This document shows positions 9,866-18,731 of a DNA stretch of 64,000 bases, one piece after another. This DNA is from Streptomyces sp. NBC_01197 (GTDB taxonomy: Bacteria > Actinomycetota > Actinomycetes > Streptomycetales > Streptomycetaceae): contig NZ_CP108569.1 in assembly GCF_036010505.1 (NCBI RefSeq), positions 5,013,001 through 5,077,000 on the forward strand. Direction: 5' to 3'. Both the position numbers and the translations under genes were made by a program. The stretch's first letter is position 1; the number at the start of each line of letters is the position of its first letter. The notes beneath the pieces are model-generated. The model saw nothing but the letters and a program-made list of their open reading frames with translations, ran no database searches and was not told the DNA's origin.

Positions 9866-11364
9866 CAGACGTACACCGCCATCTTCTTCTCGATTGCATG
9901 GGTCGCGAAACCGATGATGTTGGTGAGGACGTAGTAGAGAAGGCCGATGAAGAGATAGACGGTGAGGGCGTCGAACGTCCTGGATATGACCACCTGGCCC
10001 ACCAGGAACAGCTCGCTGATCGTGACGAACGAGACCAGCGTGGAGTTCTTCGTCAGCGACACGAACTCGTTCCCCAGCGGGGGGAGCATCCGCAGGAACG
10101 CCTGCGGTACGACGACGTGGCGCATGGCCGACGCGTGGGACATACCGCAGGACCTGGCGGCCTCGATCTGGCCCCGGTCCACCGACTGCACGGCCCCGCG
10201 GAAGATCTCGGTGACGTACGAGCCGCTGTACAGGCCGAGGGAGAACACACCCGCGACCATGGGCGACAGTTGCAGCCCGAGCTGGGGCAGCCCGAAGTAG
10301 ATCAGGAACAGCTGGACGACGAACGGCGTGCCGCGGATCACGGAGACATAGGCGTTGCCCAGCCAGCGCACCGGCGCGATGTCGCTCAGCTTGGCGAATC
10401 CGCCCGTCATGCCGAACAGGAGACTCAGGCACAGCGACATGAGGATCACTTCGATGCTCACCAGCAGGCCGTGCCAGATCTGACCCCAGGAGTCGATGAT
10501 CGTCTGCGGGTTGAGGAGCGCGTGCTTCTTCTTCGCCTTTTCCGTGCTTCCGGCTCCGAACCACTTGTGGGTCAGCTTGCCGTAGGAATCGTCACTCTTC
10601 ATGTCCTTGAGCGCGCCGTTGAACGCGGCGGTCACCGCGCTGTCCGTCTTCGGGAAGGCGTAGCCGTAGTCCTCGCCCGTCAGACGTTTGCCGACCTGCT
10701 TGAGGCCGCCCTGCTGGGCGATGAAGTACTGGCCTGCCGGGGCGCCGGTGACGACCGCCGAGGCCTGGCCCAGTTTCACGGACGAGAACATCTGCTGGTT
10801 GGTCTGCACCGTGACCAGCTTTGCGCGGGGCTGGTTCTCCTTGACCCACTCGACGGACTTGGTACCGACCTGCACCGCGACCCGCTTGCCCGCCAGATCG
10901 GCCAGCGAGTGGACCGTGCTGTCCTTGGCGCCGGTGAACATCGCGAGACCGCCCGGGTAGTACACGTCCGAGAAGTCGATGACCTTGGTCCGCTCCTGGT
11001 TGATGTAGATCCCCGAAGCGCCCATGTCGATCTGATGGGCCTGCAACGCCGGGACGATGTTCCCGAACGGCATCTGTGTGAAGGCGACCTTCTTGATGCC
11101 CGCGCGCTTGGCGAGTGCCATGACCAGCTCGATGTCGAAGCCGACCCGGCCGCCCTTGGTGTCGGTGAACTCGAAGGGCGGGAACGTGGCGTCCGTGCCC
11201 ACGCGCAGCGTGGCCCGGCCCGAGCGCAGCTGTTCGAGCTTCTGAGCCCCCTTGTCCGCCTGCGGCGCTGCGTCGGCGGGCGAGGCTGCCGCCAGCAGAA
11301 GGAAGGACGAGAGGAGCCCGGCCAGAACGGCTGCGGCCTTTCGTCCCACGGGTGCTCTTACCAT
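9865..11364 (-). CDS. fused solute-binding protein-permease of a polar amino-acid ABC importer
   Basis: Protein of 499 residues joining two functions usually encoded separately. A signal sequence (to about residue 32) precedes a family 3 solute-binding domain (about 45-265, with ATFPPFEF near its start). A HisM-type permease domain with about five membrane segments follows (from about residue 285), including the EAA loop [12 protein letters not shown]. The binding domain is therefore tethered outside the membrane. I chose the ATG at 11364 (MVRAPVGRK); an ATG four codons upstream is also possible. The IclR gene upstream may regulate it. Confidence 0.92.
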   Translation of the reverse strand: MVRAPVGRKAAAVLAGLLSSFLLLAAASPADAAPQADKGAQKLEQLRSGRATLRVGTDATFPPFEFTDTKGGRVGFDIELVMALAKRAGIKKVAFTQMPFGNIVPALQAHQIDMGASGIYINQERTKVIDFSDVYYPGGLAMFTGAKDSTVHSLADLAGKRVAVQVGTKSVEWVKENQPRAKLVTVQTNQQMFSSVKLGQASAVVTGAPAGQYFIAQQGGLKQVGKRLTGEDYGYAFPKTDSAVTAAFNGALKDMKSDDSYGKLTHKWFGAGSTEKAKKKHALLNPQTIIDSWGQIWHGLLVSIEVILMSLCLSLLFGMTGGFAKLSDIAPVRWLGNAYVSVIRGTPFVVQLFLIYFGLPQLGLQLSPMVAGVFSLGLYSGSYVTEIFRGAVQSVDRGQIEAARSCGMSHASAMRHVVVPQAFLRMLPPLGNEFVSLTKNSTLVSFVTISELFLVGQVVISRTFDALTVYLFIGLLYYVLTNIIGFATHAIEKKMAVYV

Positions 11365-11416
11365 GTTCCACTCCATTCGGACCGTGTGTGATGCGCGAGT
11401 TCAGGTGAGGGGGCCC

Positions 11417-11430
11417 GCGTTGCGTAACGC
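11417..11430. promoter_or_regulatory. short palindrome in the promoter region of the ABC importer
   Basis: GCGTTGCGTAACGC has 5-bp arms (GCGTT/AACGC) and lies about 55 bp upstream of the importer start. It could be an operator for the neighbouring IclR regulator, but this is only positional inference. Confidence 0.35.
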
Positions 11431-11477
11431 CGGTCGCCGGGCACACCTCCTCGCCCTGGGCAGGCCCTGGTCACCGG

Positions 11478-11507
11478 CGGCCCGCGGACTGTCACCGTCC
11501 CGGGCCG
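11478..11507 (-). terminator. possible hairpin terminator after the IclR gene
   Basis: Arms CGGCCCG and CGGGCCG (7 bp, 16-nt loop) begin directly after the IclR stop codon. No T-run follows, as is common in high-GC genomes. It would separate the regulator transcript from the importer. Confidence 0.4.
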
Positions 11508-12242
11508 TCACGGCAGCGGCTCGTCGAGGCGGCCGATGTCCTGCGCCGCGGCATGGGTGAGGGTGAGCAGCGCCTGGTGGTTGCGGCGCCCCCGGAACTC
11601 TGGCGCCATGGTGCTGACGGTTCCGGTGAGCTGCCCCTGCCGGTTGAGGACGGGGACGCTGACGCCCCACACGCCCTCGTCGACGACTCCGGTGCTCATG
11701 GCGTAGCCCCGGTCGCGGATGCGGGGAAGGTCGGCGGTCAGCGCCTCGGCCTCATCGGGGCCGAGGCGGTGCGCCGCGCAGATATGGGCCACGCGTGCGG
11801 CCGGAAGATGGGCGAGGATCGCCTGGGCGCTCGCCCCGAAGGTCAGCGGCTGACTCAGCCCGGGCGAGAAGCTGCACTTGATCACCCGTGACCCCTCGGC
11901 GGCCTCGACGCACAGGACGTGCTGACCGCTGGGGATCAGGAAGGCCGCGAGCTCCTCGGTGTCGGACGCCAGGCGGTCCAGACGGCGCTTCACGCCCCCG
12001 CCACTGAGCATCTCGCGCCGGTAGTTCACCGCCATCTGCACCGCGAGCGACCCCGCGCAGTACCGGCCGCGCGTCCGCGTCGGACTGACCAGACCCAGTT
12101 GCGTCAGATCGCCCAGGTGGCGATAGACGGCGCTGACCGGAATGCCGGTGCGGCGGGAGAGGTCCTGGGCGGTCACAGAGGCCTGCTCGGCGAGCACGGC
12201 CAGGATGGCACCGGTTCTGCGAGCCGGACCCGGAGCGGTCAT
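11508..12242 (-). CDS. IclR-family transcriptional regulator
   Basis: Regulator of 244 residues. The N-terminal winged helix-turn-helix (about 10-70) contains LSRRTGIPVSAVYRHL. The C-terminal effector-binding domain includes TFGASAQAILAHLPA and ends with a segment (LTGTVSTMAPEFRGRR) typical of the family. I prefer the ATG at 12242 (MTAPGPARR) because homology starts there; the open frame continues upstream to 12326 without similarity. It precedes the polar amino-acid importer on the same strand and probably controls it, responding to a small metabolite. Confidence 0.88.
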   Translation of the reverse strand: MTAPGPARRTGAILAVLAEQASVTAQDLSRRTGIPVSAVYRHLGDLTQLGLVSPTRTRGRYCAGSLAVQMAVNYRREMLSGGGVKRRLDRLASDTEELAAFLIPSGQHVLCVEAAEGSRVIKCSFSPGLSQPLTFGASAQAILAHLPAARVAHICAAHRLGPDEAEALTADLPRIRDRGYAMSTGVVDEGVWGVSVPVLNRQGQLTGTVSTMAPEFRGRRNHQALLTLTHAAAQDIGRLDEPLP

Positions 12243-12303
12243 TCCGGTAATCACCCGGCAGACCTTAGGGAACAAATCCAGCCACGACGAGACCGTTGTC
12301 TCA

Positions 12304-12334
12304 CCCACTGGGAACTTGCTTATCAACCAGTGGG
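12304..12334. promoter_or_regulatory. inverted repeat upstream of the IclR gene
   Basis: CCCACTGG (12304-12311) and CCAGTGGG (12327-12334) are perfect 8-bp arms around a 15-nt AT-richer centre, about 60-90 bp upstream of the preferred IclR start. The position fits an autoregulatory operator; no binding data are available. Confidence 0.45.
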
Positions 12335-12399
12335 AGATGTGTGATGTGACGGAGTTGTCAGCCGCTCGCGTGAATTGCCCTCAGCTGTATGGATATTGT

Positions 12400-12430
12400 T
12401 GGTCAGCCGGACGGTCTGTCCGGCTGACCA
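12400..12430 (-). terminator. strong hairpin terminator after the small two-gene operon
   Basis: TGGTCAGCCGGAC (12400-12412) and GTCCGGCTGACCA (12418-12430) form a perfect 13-bp stem with a 5-nt loop, 16 bp after the stop of the 54-codon gene. It supports that gene being real and also shields the IclR promoter. Confidence 0.85.
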
Positions 12431-12445
12431 GGTGTGGGCGATGGC

Positions 12446-12610
12446 TCACGGCGCCGATTGGCGCGCTGTCACGGCCATGGCGATCACGGCCAGCAGGCCG
12501 CCGACGCTGCCGACCATGAGCACCCCGCCCCAGAACGCGCCGTCTGACGTCACTTTCCAGCCGCGTGCTGGCCGTGCGCGCGCACCCGGGCGGCGGGCGT
12601 GACGCCTCAT
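12446..12610 (-). CDS. 54-residue single-span membrane peptide
   Basis: A small gene of 54 codons. The N-terminus is strongly basic and rich in Arg/Ala/Pro (MRRHARRPGA). One hydrophobic span follows from about residue 26 to 48 (WGGVLMVGSVGGLLAVIAM), then a short polar tail. The start overlaps the stop of the upstream 140-residue gene by four bases (ATGA), and a perfect hairpin follows the stop, so it looks like a true coupled gene. I do not recognise the family. The basic N-terminus predicts an N-in orientation. Confidence 0.7.
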   Translation of the reverse strand: MRRHARRPGARARPARGWKVTSDGAFWGGVLMVGSVGGLLAVIAMAVTARQSAP

Positions 12611-13029
12611 GTGCGGTGTTCCTGCCGCTGGTGATGGCGGAGCAGCACGTTGAAGTCGGTTTCCTTGCTCCCGTCGAACTGTGCGCGGGCATAGTCGCGC
12701 TGTTCAGCGAGACCTGCGCAGGTCTCGCACCCCGGTGCGGGGAGGGGAGGGCGGCTCACGTCGAAGTGCGGCAGTGTCGACGCGTCTCGGGTGCGGCCGT
12801 TGGCGGCCCGTACCCCGGCGCTGATCCGTTCCGCCGGGGTGGCCGGGCGGATGCGCTCCGGATCGGCCTGCCACACCGGCCCGCCGCCCAGGGGCCGCAG
12901 TGTCGCGTACGCCACGCTGCCCCGGAACTCCCCGACGCGCCCCGTCGCCGGGTCGTAGACGAGCGCCCCACGCGTCGGGGGAGTCGCCCCTGCCGCCTCG
13001 TCCGCCTGCCGTGCCATATATCCCTCCAT
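12607..13029 (-). CDS. hypothetical protein of 140 residues, streptomycete accessory type
   Basis: Soluble protein with no recognised catalytic motif. The N-terminal part (GALVYDPATGRVGEFRG) looks like a small beta domain, and a CETC motif (two Cys two residues apart) near residue 100 could bind metal or form a disulphide. The C-terminus is charged. Similar small proteins are common beside XRE-DUF397 pairs in streptomycetes, as here: the XRE gene is divergent, 150 bp away. It is followed by a coupled membrane peptide. The start ATG at 13029 is the first in frame; an alternative is the Met at residue 5. Confidence 0.65.
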   Translation of the reverse strand: MEGYMARQADEAAGATPPTRGALVYDPATGRVGEFRGSVAYATLRPLGGGPVWQADPERIRPATPAERISAGVRAANGRTRDASTLPHFDVSRPPLPAPGCETCAGLAEQRDYARAQFDGSKETDFNVLLRHHQRQEHRT

Positions 13030-13179
13030 GGATTATTTATGCCGGTTTATCCGTTTGCGCCCGCGCGGCCTGGTTCGCCAACTACTGTGCGTATGTGAAG
13101 CGTTGCCCGCTGGAGTGGCCGGGCGCAATGCTGATCGCGTGCCACTGGACAACTGTCACGAAGCGCGGAGGGGGGCAGC

Positions 13180-14130
13180 GTGAATCGACGAAACGCGCCG
13201 GGGGGTGCGGCCGCGACCACGGCGGCCGTGTTCGGTGAGGTCTTGAAGCACTTCCGGGAGGCGGCGGGGCTTACGCAGGAAGGCCTGGCGCGCAAGATTC
13301 CGTGTGATCGCTCGCAGATGGCACGCGTGGAGGCGGGCACGCGGGTGCCGCAGCTGGATTTCGCGAAGAAGTGCGACCAACAGCTCAGCATTGGCGGGGT
13401 GTTGTCCCGCATGTGGGAACGCATCGACTGGTACGCGGAGGTGGAGCATCCGGACTGGTTCCAGCGCAGGGCCGACATGGACGCCGTGGCCATCGCCTTA
13501 CGCGAGTACCAAACCCAGGTGATGCCGGGGCTTTTGCAGACCGAGGACTACGCGCGGGCGCTGTTCGCCCATGTCGCGAGCGGGGAAGAGGTGGAGGAGC
13601 GTGTCAGGGCGCGAATGAGCCGGCAACAGCGTTTCCTCGCGTCTGACGGCCCTTTGTATGTTGCCGTACTCGACGAGAGTTGCCTGCGTAATGTTGTGGG
13701 CAGCGCGGGTGTCATGCGTGACCAGTGTGCGCATCTGCTGGACGTTGCCTGGCGGCCCAATCTCCGCATCCAGGTTGTCCCGGCCGATTTGGTTGGGCTC
13801 GTGCGCCCCACGCGGCCCTTGTCTCTGATCGCCTTGCCCGATGGGCACCAGTGGGTCTATTCGGAGTCTTTGGATCGTGGCCATTTCGGCGATGATCCAA
13901 CCGTCTTCGCACGCCACAGCCGCACCTATGATGTGCTCAGGGCGGATGCTCCGTCATCTCACGAGTCCGCCGCTCTGATCAGCGAGGCGATGGAAGGGTA
14001 CGGGCAGCATGAACAGGCACGATCTCAGCGTAGCGACGTGGGTCAAGAGCAGCTACAGCGACAACAACGGCGGCAACTGCGTAGAGGTGGCCCCCGGATT
14101 TCCCGGCGTCGTTCCCGTCCGGGACAGTAA
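13180..14130 (+). CDS. XRE-family regulator with DUF5753 domain, C-terminally extended
   Basis: DNA-binding protein of 316 residues. The N-terminal helix-turn-helix (about 18-70) includes TQEGLARKIPCDRSQMARVE. The rest is DUF5753, with the family markers EYQTQVMPGLLQTEDYARAL and RMSRQQRF. The GTG start follows a GGAGGGGGG ribosome site. Such regulators normally end just before a DUF397 gene with an ATGA overlap. Here the frame runs 122 bases into the DUF397 gene and encodes a Gln/Arg-rich tail unlike the family. That suggests a late frameshift or a lost stop codon. Confidence 0.85.
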   Translation: MNRRNAPGGAAATTAAVFGEVLKHFREAAGLTQEGLARKIPCDRSQMARVEAGTRVPQLDFAKKCDQQLSIGGVLSRMWERIDWYAEVEHPDWFQRRADMDAVAIALREYQTQVMPGLLQTEDYARALFAHVASGEEVEERVRARMSRQQRFLASDGPLYVAVLDESCLRNVVGSAGVMRDQCAHLLDVAWRPNLRIQVVPADLVGLVRPTRPLSLIALPDGHQWVYSESLDRGHFGDDPTVFARHSRTYDVLRADAPSSHESAALISEAMEGYGQHEQARSQRSDVGQEQLQRQQRRQLRRGGPRISRRRSRPGQ

Positions 14131-14203
14131 GCGGCCGGCCGGCCCGGTCATGGTCTTCGAGCGGGCGGCCTGGGCGGTGTTCGTCTCGACGTGGAGCAGC
14201 TGA
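14009..14203 (+). CDS. DUF397 protein, copy 1
   Basis: Small protein of 64 residues with the DUF397 core WVKSSYSDNNGGNCVEVA followed by VPVRDSK and a hydrophobic VFVS-type end. DUF397 proteins are partners of XRE-DUF5753 regulators in streptomycetes, such as BldB/AbaA-like and WhiJ-type sets that affect development or antibiotic production. The ATG has a GGAAGG ribosome site. It overlaps the XRE frame by 122 bases and is followed by a second DUF397 gene through a TGATG junction. Confidence 0.85.
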   Translation: MNRHDLSVATWVKSSYSDNNGGNCVEVAPGFPGVVPVRDSKRPAGPVMVFERAAWAVFVSTWSS

Positions 14204-14385
14204 TGTGGGTGAAGAGCAGCTACAGCGGCGACAACGGCGGCAATTGCGTAGAGGTGGCCCCCGCATTCCCCGGCGTCGTCCCCGTCCGGGACAGTAAGAA
14301 CCCGGACGGCCCGGCGCTGGTCCTTGAGCAGTCCGCATGGTCCTCGTTCGTATCAGCCCTCCAGCGCGGCCAGTTGAAGCGCTGA
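14203..14385 (+). CDS. DUF397 protein, copy 2 (tandem duplicate)
   Basis: Protein of 60 residues, close paralogue of the preceding gene: the DNA from VKSSYS to VRDSK is almost identical between copies, so this is a fairly recent tandem duplication. I prefer the ATG at 14203 because it overlaps the previous stop (TGATG) and has a GGAG six bases upstream; a GTG at 14191 lacks a ribosome site. The C-terminus (FVSALQRGQL) is the standard DUF397 ending, while copy 1 ends differently. The stop lies two bases from that of the convergent exporter gene. Confidence 0.82.
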   Translation: MWVKSSYSGDNGGNCVEVAPAFPGVVPVRDSKNPDGPALVLEQSAWSSFVSALQRGQLKR

Positions 14386-14387
14386 CC

Positions 14388-15800
14388 TCAAGTCTGCTTG
14401 TCCCGGTCGTCATCGGATGCGCCCCGTACGAACAGCGCAGCGACAACGGCAGCCGTGAGGAAACCCGCGGCGCCGACAGACACCGCCATGTGCAGCCCGC
14501 CCAGGAAATTCCCCGCCACCAGCGTGCCGAAGACCGCGACGCCGAAAGCGCTGCCGATCTGGCGTGCGGCGTTGAACGCCGCAGCCGCGGCCCCGCTGCG
14601 GCTGTCGGGGACGGCCTCCATCACCGCCGCGGTGGAGGCCGGCATCGTGAACGCGGTACCGAATCCCGCCGCGGCCATCGGCGCGACCAGGGCCAGGTAC
14701 GACGTGTGGGGGCCGGCCAGGAGCCAGCCGGCCAGGCCCGCCGCTCCCACCGTCAGACCGACCACCATGGGCAGGCGCGGCCCGGTGTGCGCCGTGATGC
14801 GTCCGGCCACCGCGGAGGAGAGGGCGACGACCCCCACCAGCGGCAGAAGCGCGAACCCGGTGCGCAGGGCGCTGTAGTGGTGCACCCGCTGGAAGTACAG
14901 CGGGGCGAGGAACAGCAGCCCGTAGAAACCGATGTTGAGCAGCACGCCGATGACCACCGACGCGGTGAAGTCCCTGCCGCGGAAGAGCGAGAGCGGCAGC
15001 ATCGGCGCGGCGGAGCGCCGCTCAAGCAGGACGAAGGCCAGGCCCCCGGTGACGGAGACCGCGAAGGCGCCGAGTACGACGGGGTGCGTCCAGTGCAGCG
15101 CCCCCGCCTCGATGAGCCCGCCGGTGAGGCCGGTCAGCCCCACGGCCATCGCGGCCTGCGCCGGCACGTCCAGTCCGGGCCGGGCGGTGGAGCGGGCGGT
15201 CCGCGTGGCCGGTACGTACCGCGCGGTCAGGGTGATCGCGACCGCCCCGACGGCGATGTTGACGAGGAAAACGGACCGCCAGCCGAACCCGGCGACGAGA
15301 ACACCACCGACGACGGGCCCGGCCCCGGCGGCGAGACCCGAGACCGCGCCCCAGACGCCGAAAGCGCGGGCGCGTGCGGCCTTGTCCGGATAGGAGGATT
15401 TCAGCAGCGCCAGCGAAGCCGGGACCATCAGCGCCGCCCCGACGCCCTGGATGAGCCGGGCGAGGATGAGGCCCCACACGTTGGGAGCGGCCCCGCAGCC
15501 GGCGGAGGCGAGCGTGAACACCAGCAGGCCGGCCAGGAAGACCGGCTTGCTGCCGAGCTTGTCACCCAGCCCGCCGCAGAAGAGCAGCAGCCCGGCGAAC
15601 ACCATGCTGTAGCCGTCCACCACCCATTGCAGCCCGGTCACCGAGGTGTGCAGGGCGGTGCCGATGACCGGGACGGCCACGGTGACCACCGTGACATCCA
15701 GGATGACCATGAAGTAGCCGAGGCAGATGGCCACAAGGGGCAGCACCGGCCTCCGGGGCCCGCCCGTCGGCTCTTCCGTCAGCTCATCTCTCGTCGCCAT
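14388..15800 (-). CDS. MFS drug exporter, DHA2 (EmrB/QacA) family
   Basis: Integral membrane transporter of 470 residues with about 14 membrane segments. It has the DHA motif A (GGLGDKLGSKPVFLAG near residue 75), the D1-type motif early in helix 1 (LDVTVVTVAVPVIG) and motif C in the fifth helix (GAVSGLAAGAGPVVGGVL). It should expel hydrophobic or cationic compounds by proton exchange; the substrate is unknown. I chose the ATG at 15800 (MATRDELTEE) over the longer frame from 15824. It is divergent from an ArsR-type regulator 65 bp away, the likely controller. Confidence 0.92.
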   Translation of the reverse strand: MATRDELTEEPTGGPRRPVLPLVAICLGYFMVILDVTVVTVAVPVIGTALHTSVTGLQWVVDGYSMVFAGLLLFCGGLGDKLGSKPVFLAGLLVFTLASAGCGAAPNVWGLILARLIQGVGAALMVPASLALLKSSYPDKAARARAFGVWGAVSGLAAGAGPVVGGVLVAGFGWRSVFLVNIAVGAVAITLTARYVPATRTARSTARPGLDVPAQAAMAVGLTGLTGGLIEAGALHWTHPVVLGAFAVSVTGGLAFVLLERRSAAPMLPLSLFRGRDFTASVVIGVLLNIGFYGLLFLAPLYFQRVHHYSALRTGFALLPLVGVVALSSAVAGRITAHTGPRLPMVVGLTVGAAGLAGWLLAGPHTSYLALVAPMAAAGFGTAFTMPASTAAVMEAVPDSRSGAAAAAFNAARQIGSAFGVAVFGTLVAGNFLGGLHMAVSVGAAGFLTAAVVAALFVRGASDDDRDKQT

Positions 15801-15865
15801 GGCGCCAGTGTGGTGCCGGAACATTACGCCGACGGGCGAAACGTGCTCGACATACCCTGGGGAAC

Positions 15866-16597
15866 ATGACGAAGGCCCGGACCGAAACAGATGTGGCGCA
15901 CGTCGCGGCAGCGATCGGCGACCCCTCCCGTGCCAAGGTGCTGATGGCCCTCGCGAGCGGCGGCGCTCTGCCGGCCAGCGCGCTGGCGGCCGAGGCAGGA
16001 GTCAGCAATTCCACCATCAGTCGCCATCTGGCCAAGCTCTCCGAGGCCAGACTGCTGACCGTCGAGCTCGACGGCCGTCACCGCTACTACCGGCTCGCGA
16101 CCACGGACGTCGCCCGCGCACTCGAACAACTCGCGCGCATAGCCCGCCCGTTGCCCCCGAAGTCCCTCAGCGCCGACACCCGGGCGAAGGCGCTGCTGCG
16201 GGCCCGGCTCTGCTACGACCACGTGGCCGGACGCCTCGGTGTCGCCCTGATGGATGCCATGCAGGAGCAGGACATCCTCGCCGCTGAGGAGACACGGAGC
16301 GGCGACGGCTCCACGGACCTCACCTATCTGCTCACGCCCCGGGGCCGCCAGGAACTCGGCACCCTCGGCGTGGACATCGATGCCCTGCCGCGCAGGCGCG
16401 CCACGGTCCGCTACTGCGTCGACTGGTCCGAACAGCGCCATCACCTCGCCGGGGCACTCGGCGCCGCGATCGCTGACCACATGTTCGCCCTGGACTGGCT
16501 CCGCCACGGAAAGTACCGCCGCGTCATCCGCCTCACGGACACGGGCCGGGAGCAACTGGAGACGGTGTTCGGCGTACGGGGCGACCAGGTCGTGTGA
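15866..16597 (+). CDS. ArsR-family transcriptional regulator
   Basis: Protein of 243 residues. A winged helix-turn-helix spans about residues 10-95, with GDPSRAKVLMALASG and a recognition helix in VSNSTISRHLAKLSEA, then the wing GRHRYYRL. A C-terminal domain of about 140 residues follows, with Cys residues (RLCYDHVAG, RYCVDWSE) that could sense metal or thiol stress. This long form is common in actinobacteria. It is divergent from the DHA2 exporter and probably represses it. Confidence 0.88.
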   Translation: MTKARTETDVAHVAAAIGDPSRAKVLMALASGGALPASALAAEAGVSNSTISRHLAKLSEARLLTVELDGRHRYYRLATTDVARALEQLARIARPLPPKSLSADTRAKALLRARLCYDHVAGRLGVALMDAMQEQDILAAEETRSGDGSTDLTYLLTPRGRQELGTLGVDIDALPRRRATVRYCVDWSEQRHHLAGALGAAIADHMFALDWLRHGKYRRVIRLTDTGREQLETVFGVRGDQVV

Positions 16598-16608
16598 CAC
16601 CGCAGCCT

Positions 16609-16628
16609 GCCCAGGACTCCGCCTGGGC
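16609..16628. terminator. hairpin between convergent genes
   Basis: GCCCAGG/CCTGGGC arms (7 bp, 6-nt loop) lie between the ArsR stop and the stop of acdH and could terminate both. Confidence 0.6.
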
Positions 16629-16629
16629 C

Positions 16630-17787
16630 TCACCCCGTAGCCAGCCCCAACTCCCTCGCGATCAGCATCCGCTGGACCTCGCTCGTGCCCTCGCCGATCT
16701 CCAGGATCTTGGAGTCGCGCCACATCCGGGCCACCGGGTACTCGTTCATGAAGCCGTACCCGCCGTGGATCTGTGTCGCCTCGCGGGCGTTGTCCACCGC
16801 GACCGTGGATGAGTACAGCTTCGCCAGCGCCGCCTCCTTCTTGAACGGGTCGCCGCTGACCAGCCGGGATGCCGCGTCCCGCCACGAGACGCGCGCCGTG
16901 TGGGCCTTCATCTCCATGTCCGCGATCTTGAACTGGATGGCCTGGTTGTCGCCGATCGGGCGGCCGAACGCGTGGCGCTGCTTCGCGTACGCCAGGGACT
17001 CGTCCACACAGCCCTGCGCCAGGCCCGTCGCCAGGGCGGAGATCGCCACCCGGCCCTCGTCGAGGATGCGCAGGAACTGGGCGTAACCGCGGCCCTCCTC
17101 GCCGAGCAGGTTCGCCGCGGGGACCCGGACGTCCGAGAAGGACAGCTCACGGGTGTCCGAGGCGTTCCAGCCGACCTTGGAGTACGGGGCCGCCACCGTG
17201 AAGCCGGGGGTGCCGGAAGGGACGATGATCGCGGAGATCTGCGGGCGGCCGTCCGGCTTGCGGCCGGTGACCGCGGTGACCGTGACCAGGCCCGTGATGT
17301 CCGTACCGGAGTTGGTGATGAAGCACTTGGAGCCGTTGATCACCCAGTCGTCACCGTCGCGCACCGCCGTGGTGCGGGTGCCGCTAGCGTCCGAACCGCA
17401 CTCCGGCTCGGTCAGGCCGAACGCGCCCAAAATCTCGCCCGAGCACATCCGGGGCAGCCACTCACGCTTCTGCTCCTCGGTGCCGAAGCGGAAGACCGGC
17501 ATCGCGCCCAGCGAGACGCCCGCCTCCAGGGTGATCGCCACCGACGAGTCGACGCGGGCCAGCTCTTCCAGGGCGATGCCCAGGGCGAAGTAGTCGCCGC
17601 CCATCCCGCCGTACTCCTCCGGGAACGGCAGCCCGAACAGGCCCATCCGGCCCATCTCGCGGATGATCTCGTACGGGAACTCGTGCCGCTCGTAGAAGTC
17701 GCCGATCTTCGGTGCGACGACGTCGTGCGCGAACGCCTCGACCGTGCGGCGGAGCTCTTCGAGTTCGGTGCTCAGACGGTGGTCCAT
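16630..17787 (-). CDS. acdH: acyl-CoA dehydrogenase AcdH (branched-chain acyl-CoA)
   Basis: FAD enzyme of 385 residues that oxidises a short or branched acyl-CoA, probably isovaleryl-, isobutyryl- or 2-methylbutyryl-CoA in branched-chain amino-acid breakdown. Visible motifs are GAFGLTEPECGSDA (substrate/FAD loop), the C-terminal IHGGYGFMNEYPVARMWRD and EIGEGTSEVQ. In the last, the Glu of GEGT is at the position of the catalytic base in short-chain acyl-CoA dehydrogenases. I chose the ATG at 17787 over a much longer frame. It is the last gene of the leucine operon, three bases after hmgL. Confidence 0.9.
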   Translation of the reverse strand: MDHRLSTELEELRRTVEAFAHDVVAPKIGDFYERHEFPYEIIREMGRMGLFGLPFPEEYGGMGGDYFALGIALEELARVDSSVAITLEAGVSLGAMPVFRFGTEEQKREWLPRMCSGEILGAFGLTEPECGSDASGTRTTAVRDGDDWVINGSKCFITNSGTDITGLVTVTAVTGRKPDGRPQISAIIVPSGTPGFTVAAPYSKVGWNASDTRELSFSDVRVPAANLLGEEGRGYAQFLRILDEGRVAISALATGLAQGCVDESLAYAKQRHAFGRPIGDNQAIQFKIADMEMKAHTARVSWRDAASRLVSGDPFKKEAALAKLYSSTVAVDNAREATQIHGGYGFMNEYPVARMWRDSKILEIGEGTSEVQRMLIARELGLATG

Positions 17788-17789
17788 CG

Positions 17790-18731
17790 TTACTGCTCCT
17801 GGTGGGAGAGGGCGCGTACGGTGCGGGACGGGCTGGGTCGGCCCAGTTGTCCGGCCATCCACACGCTGGTGGCGGTGAGACGGCCGAGGTCGACGCCGGT
17901 CTCGATGCCGAGTCCTTCGAGCATCCAGACGAGGTCTTCGGTGGCGAGATTGCCGGTGGCGGACTTCGCGTACGGGCAGCCGCCGAGCCCGCCCGCCGAA
18001 GCGTCGACGGTGGTCACGCCGTGCTGGAGGGCGGCCAGGGTGTTGGAGAGCGCCTGGCCGTATGTGTCGTGGAAGTGGACTCCGAGCGCATCCGTGGCGA
18101 CGCCCGCCTCGTTGAGGCCGGTGAGCAGGGCCTGTACATGGCCGGGCGTCGCCACCCCGATGGTGTCGCCGAGGCTCAGCTCGTCGCAGCCGAGGTCCAG
18201 CAGGCGCCCGGCGACCGAGACCACCTGGGCGACCGGGACCGGCCCCTCCCACGGGTCGCCGAAGCACATCGAGAGATAGCCGCGCACATGCAGCCCCGCC
18301 GCGCGGGCCTCCGCGACGACCGGCGCGAACATGGCGAGCGACTCGTCCACGGTGCGGTTCAGATTGGCCTTGGCGAAGGACTCCGTCGCGCTGCCGAAGA
18401 CCGCGATCCGGCGGGCCCCGAGCGCCAGGGCGCGGTCGAGCCCGCGTCCGTTCGGCACCAGGACCGGCAGGTCCACGCCTCGGACGTCCGCGAGTTGCGG
18501 GAACAACTGCTCGGCGTCGGCCAGTTGGGGCACCCACTTGGGGTGCACGAAGCTGGTCGCCTCGATGGTGGTCAGGCCCGCGTCGGCCAGGCGGTGGATG
18601 AACTCCGCCTTCACCTCGGTCGGTACGACCGTCTTCTCGTTCTGCAGCCCGTCGCGGGCGCCGACCTCGTGGATACGGACCCGTGGCGGGAGCCCGTCAG
18701 CCCGTACGGACATGGGCAGGCCGTTGGTCAT
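17790..18731 (-). CDS. hmgL: hydroxymethylglutaryl-CoA lyase
   Basis: TIM-barrel lyase of 313 residues that splits HMG-CoA into acetoacetate and acetyl-CoA, the last step of leucine degradation. Family motifs seen are [14 protein letters not shown] near residue 20, [10 protein letters not shown] (metal-binding His pair) near residue 215, and [15 protein letters not shown] with the catalytic Cys near residue 250. Its start overlaps the mccA stop by ATGA. Confidence 0.95.
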   Translation of the reverse strand: MTNGLPMSVRADGLPPRVRIHEVGARDGLQNEKTVVPTEVKAEFIHRLADAGLTTIEATSFVHPKWVPQLADAEQLFPQLADVRGVDLPVLVPNGRGLDRALALGARRIAVFGSATESFAKANLNRTVDESLAMFAPVVAEARAAGLHVRGYLSMCFGDPWEGPVPVAQVVSVAGRLLDLGCDELSLGDTIGVATPGHVQALLTGLNEAGVATDALGVHFHDTYGQALSNTLAALQHGVTTVDASAGGLGGCPYAKSATGNLATEDLVWMLEGLGIETGVDLGRLTATSVWMAGQLGRPSPSRTVRALSHQEQ

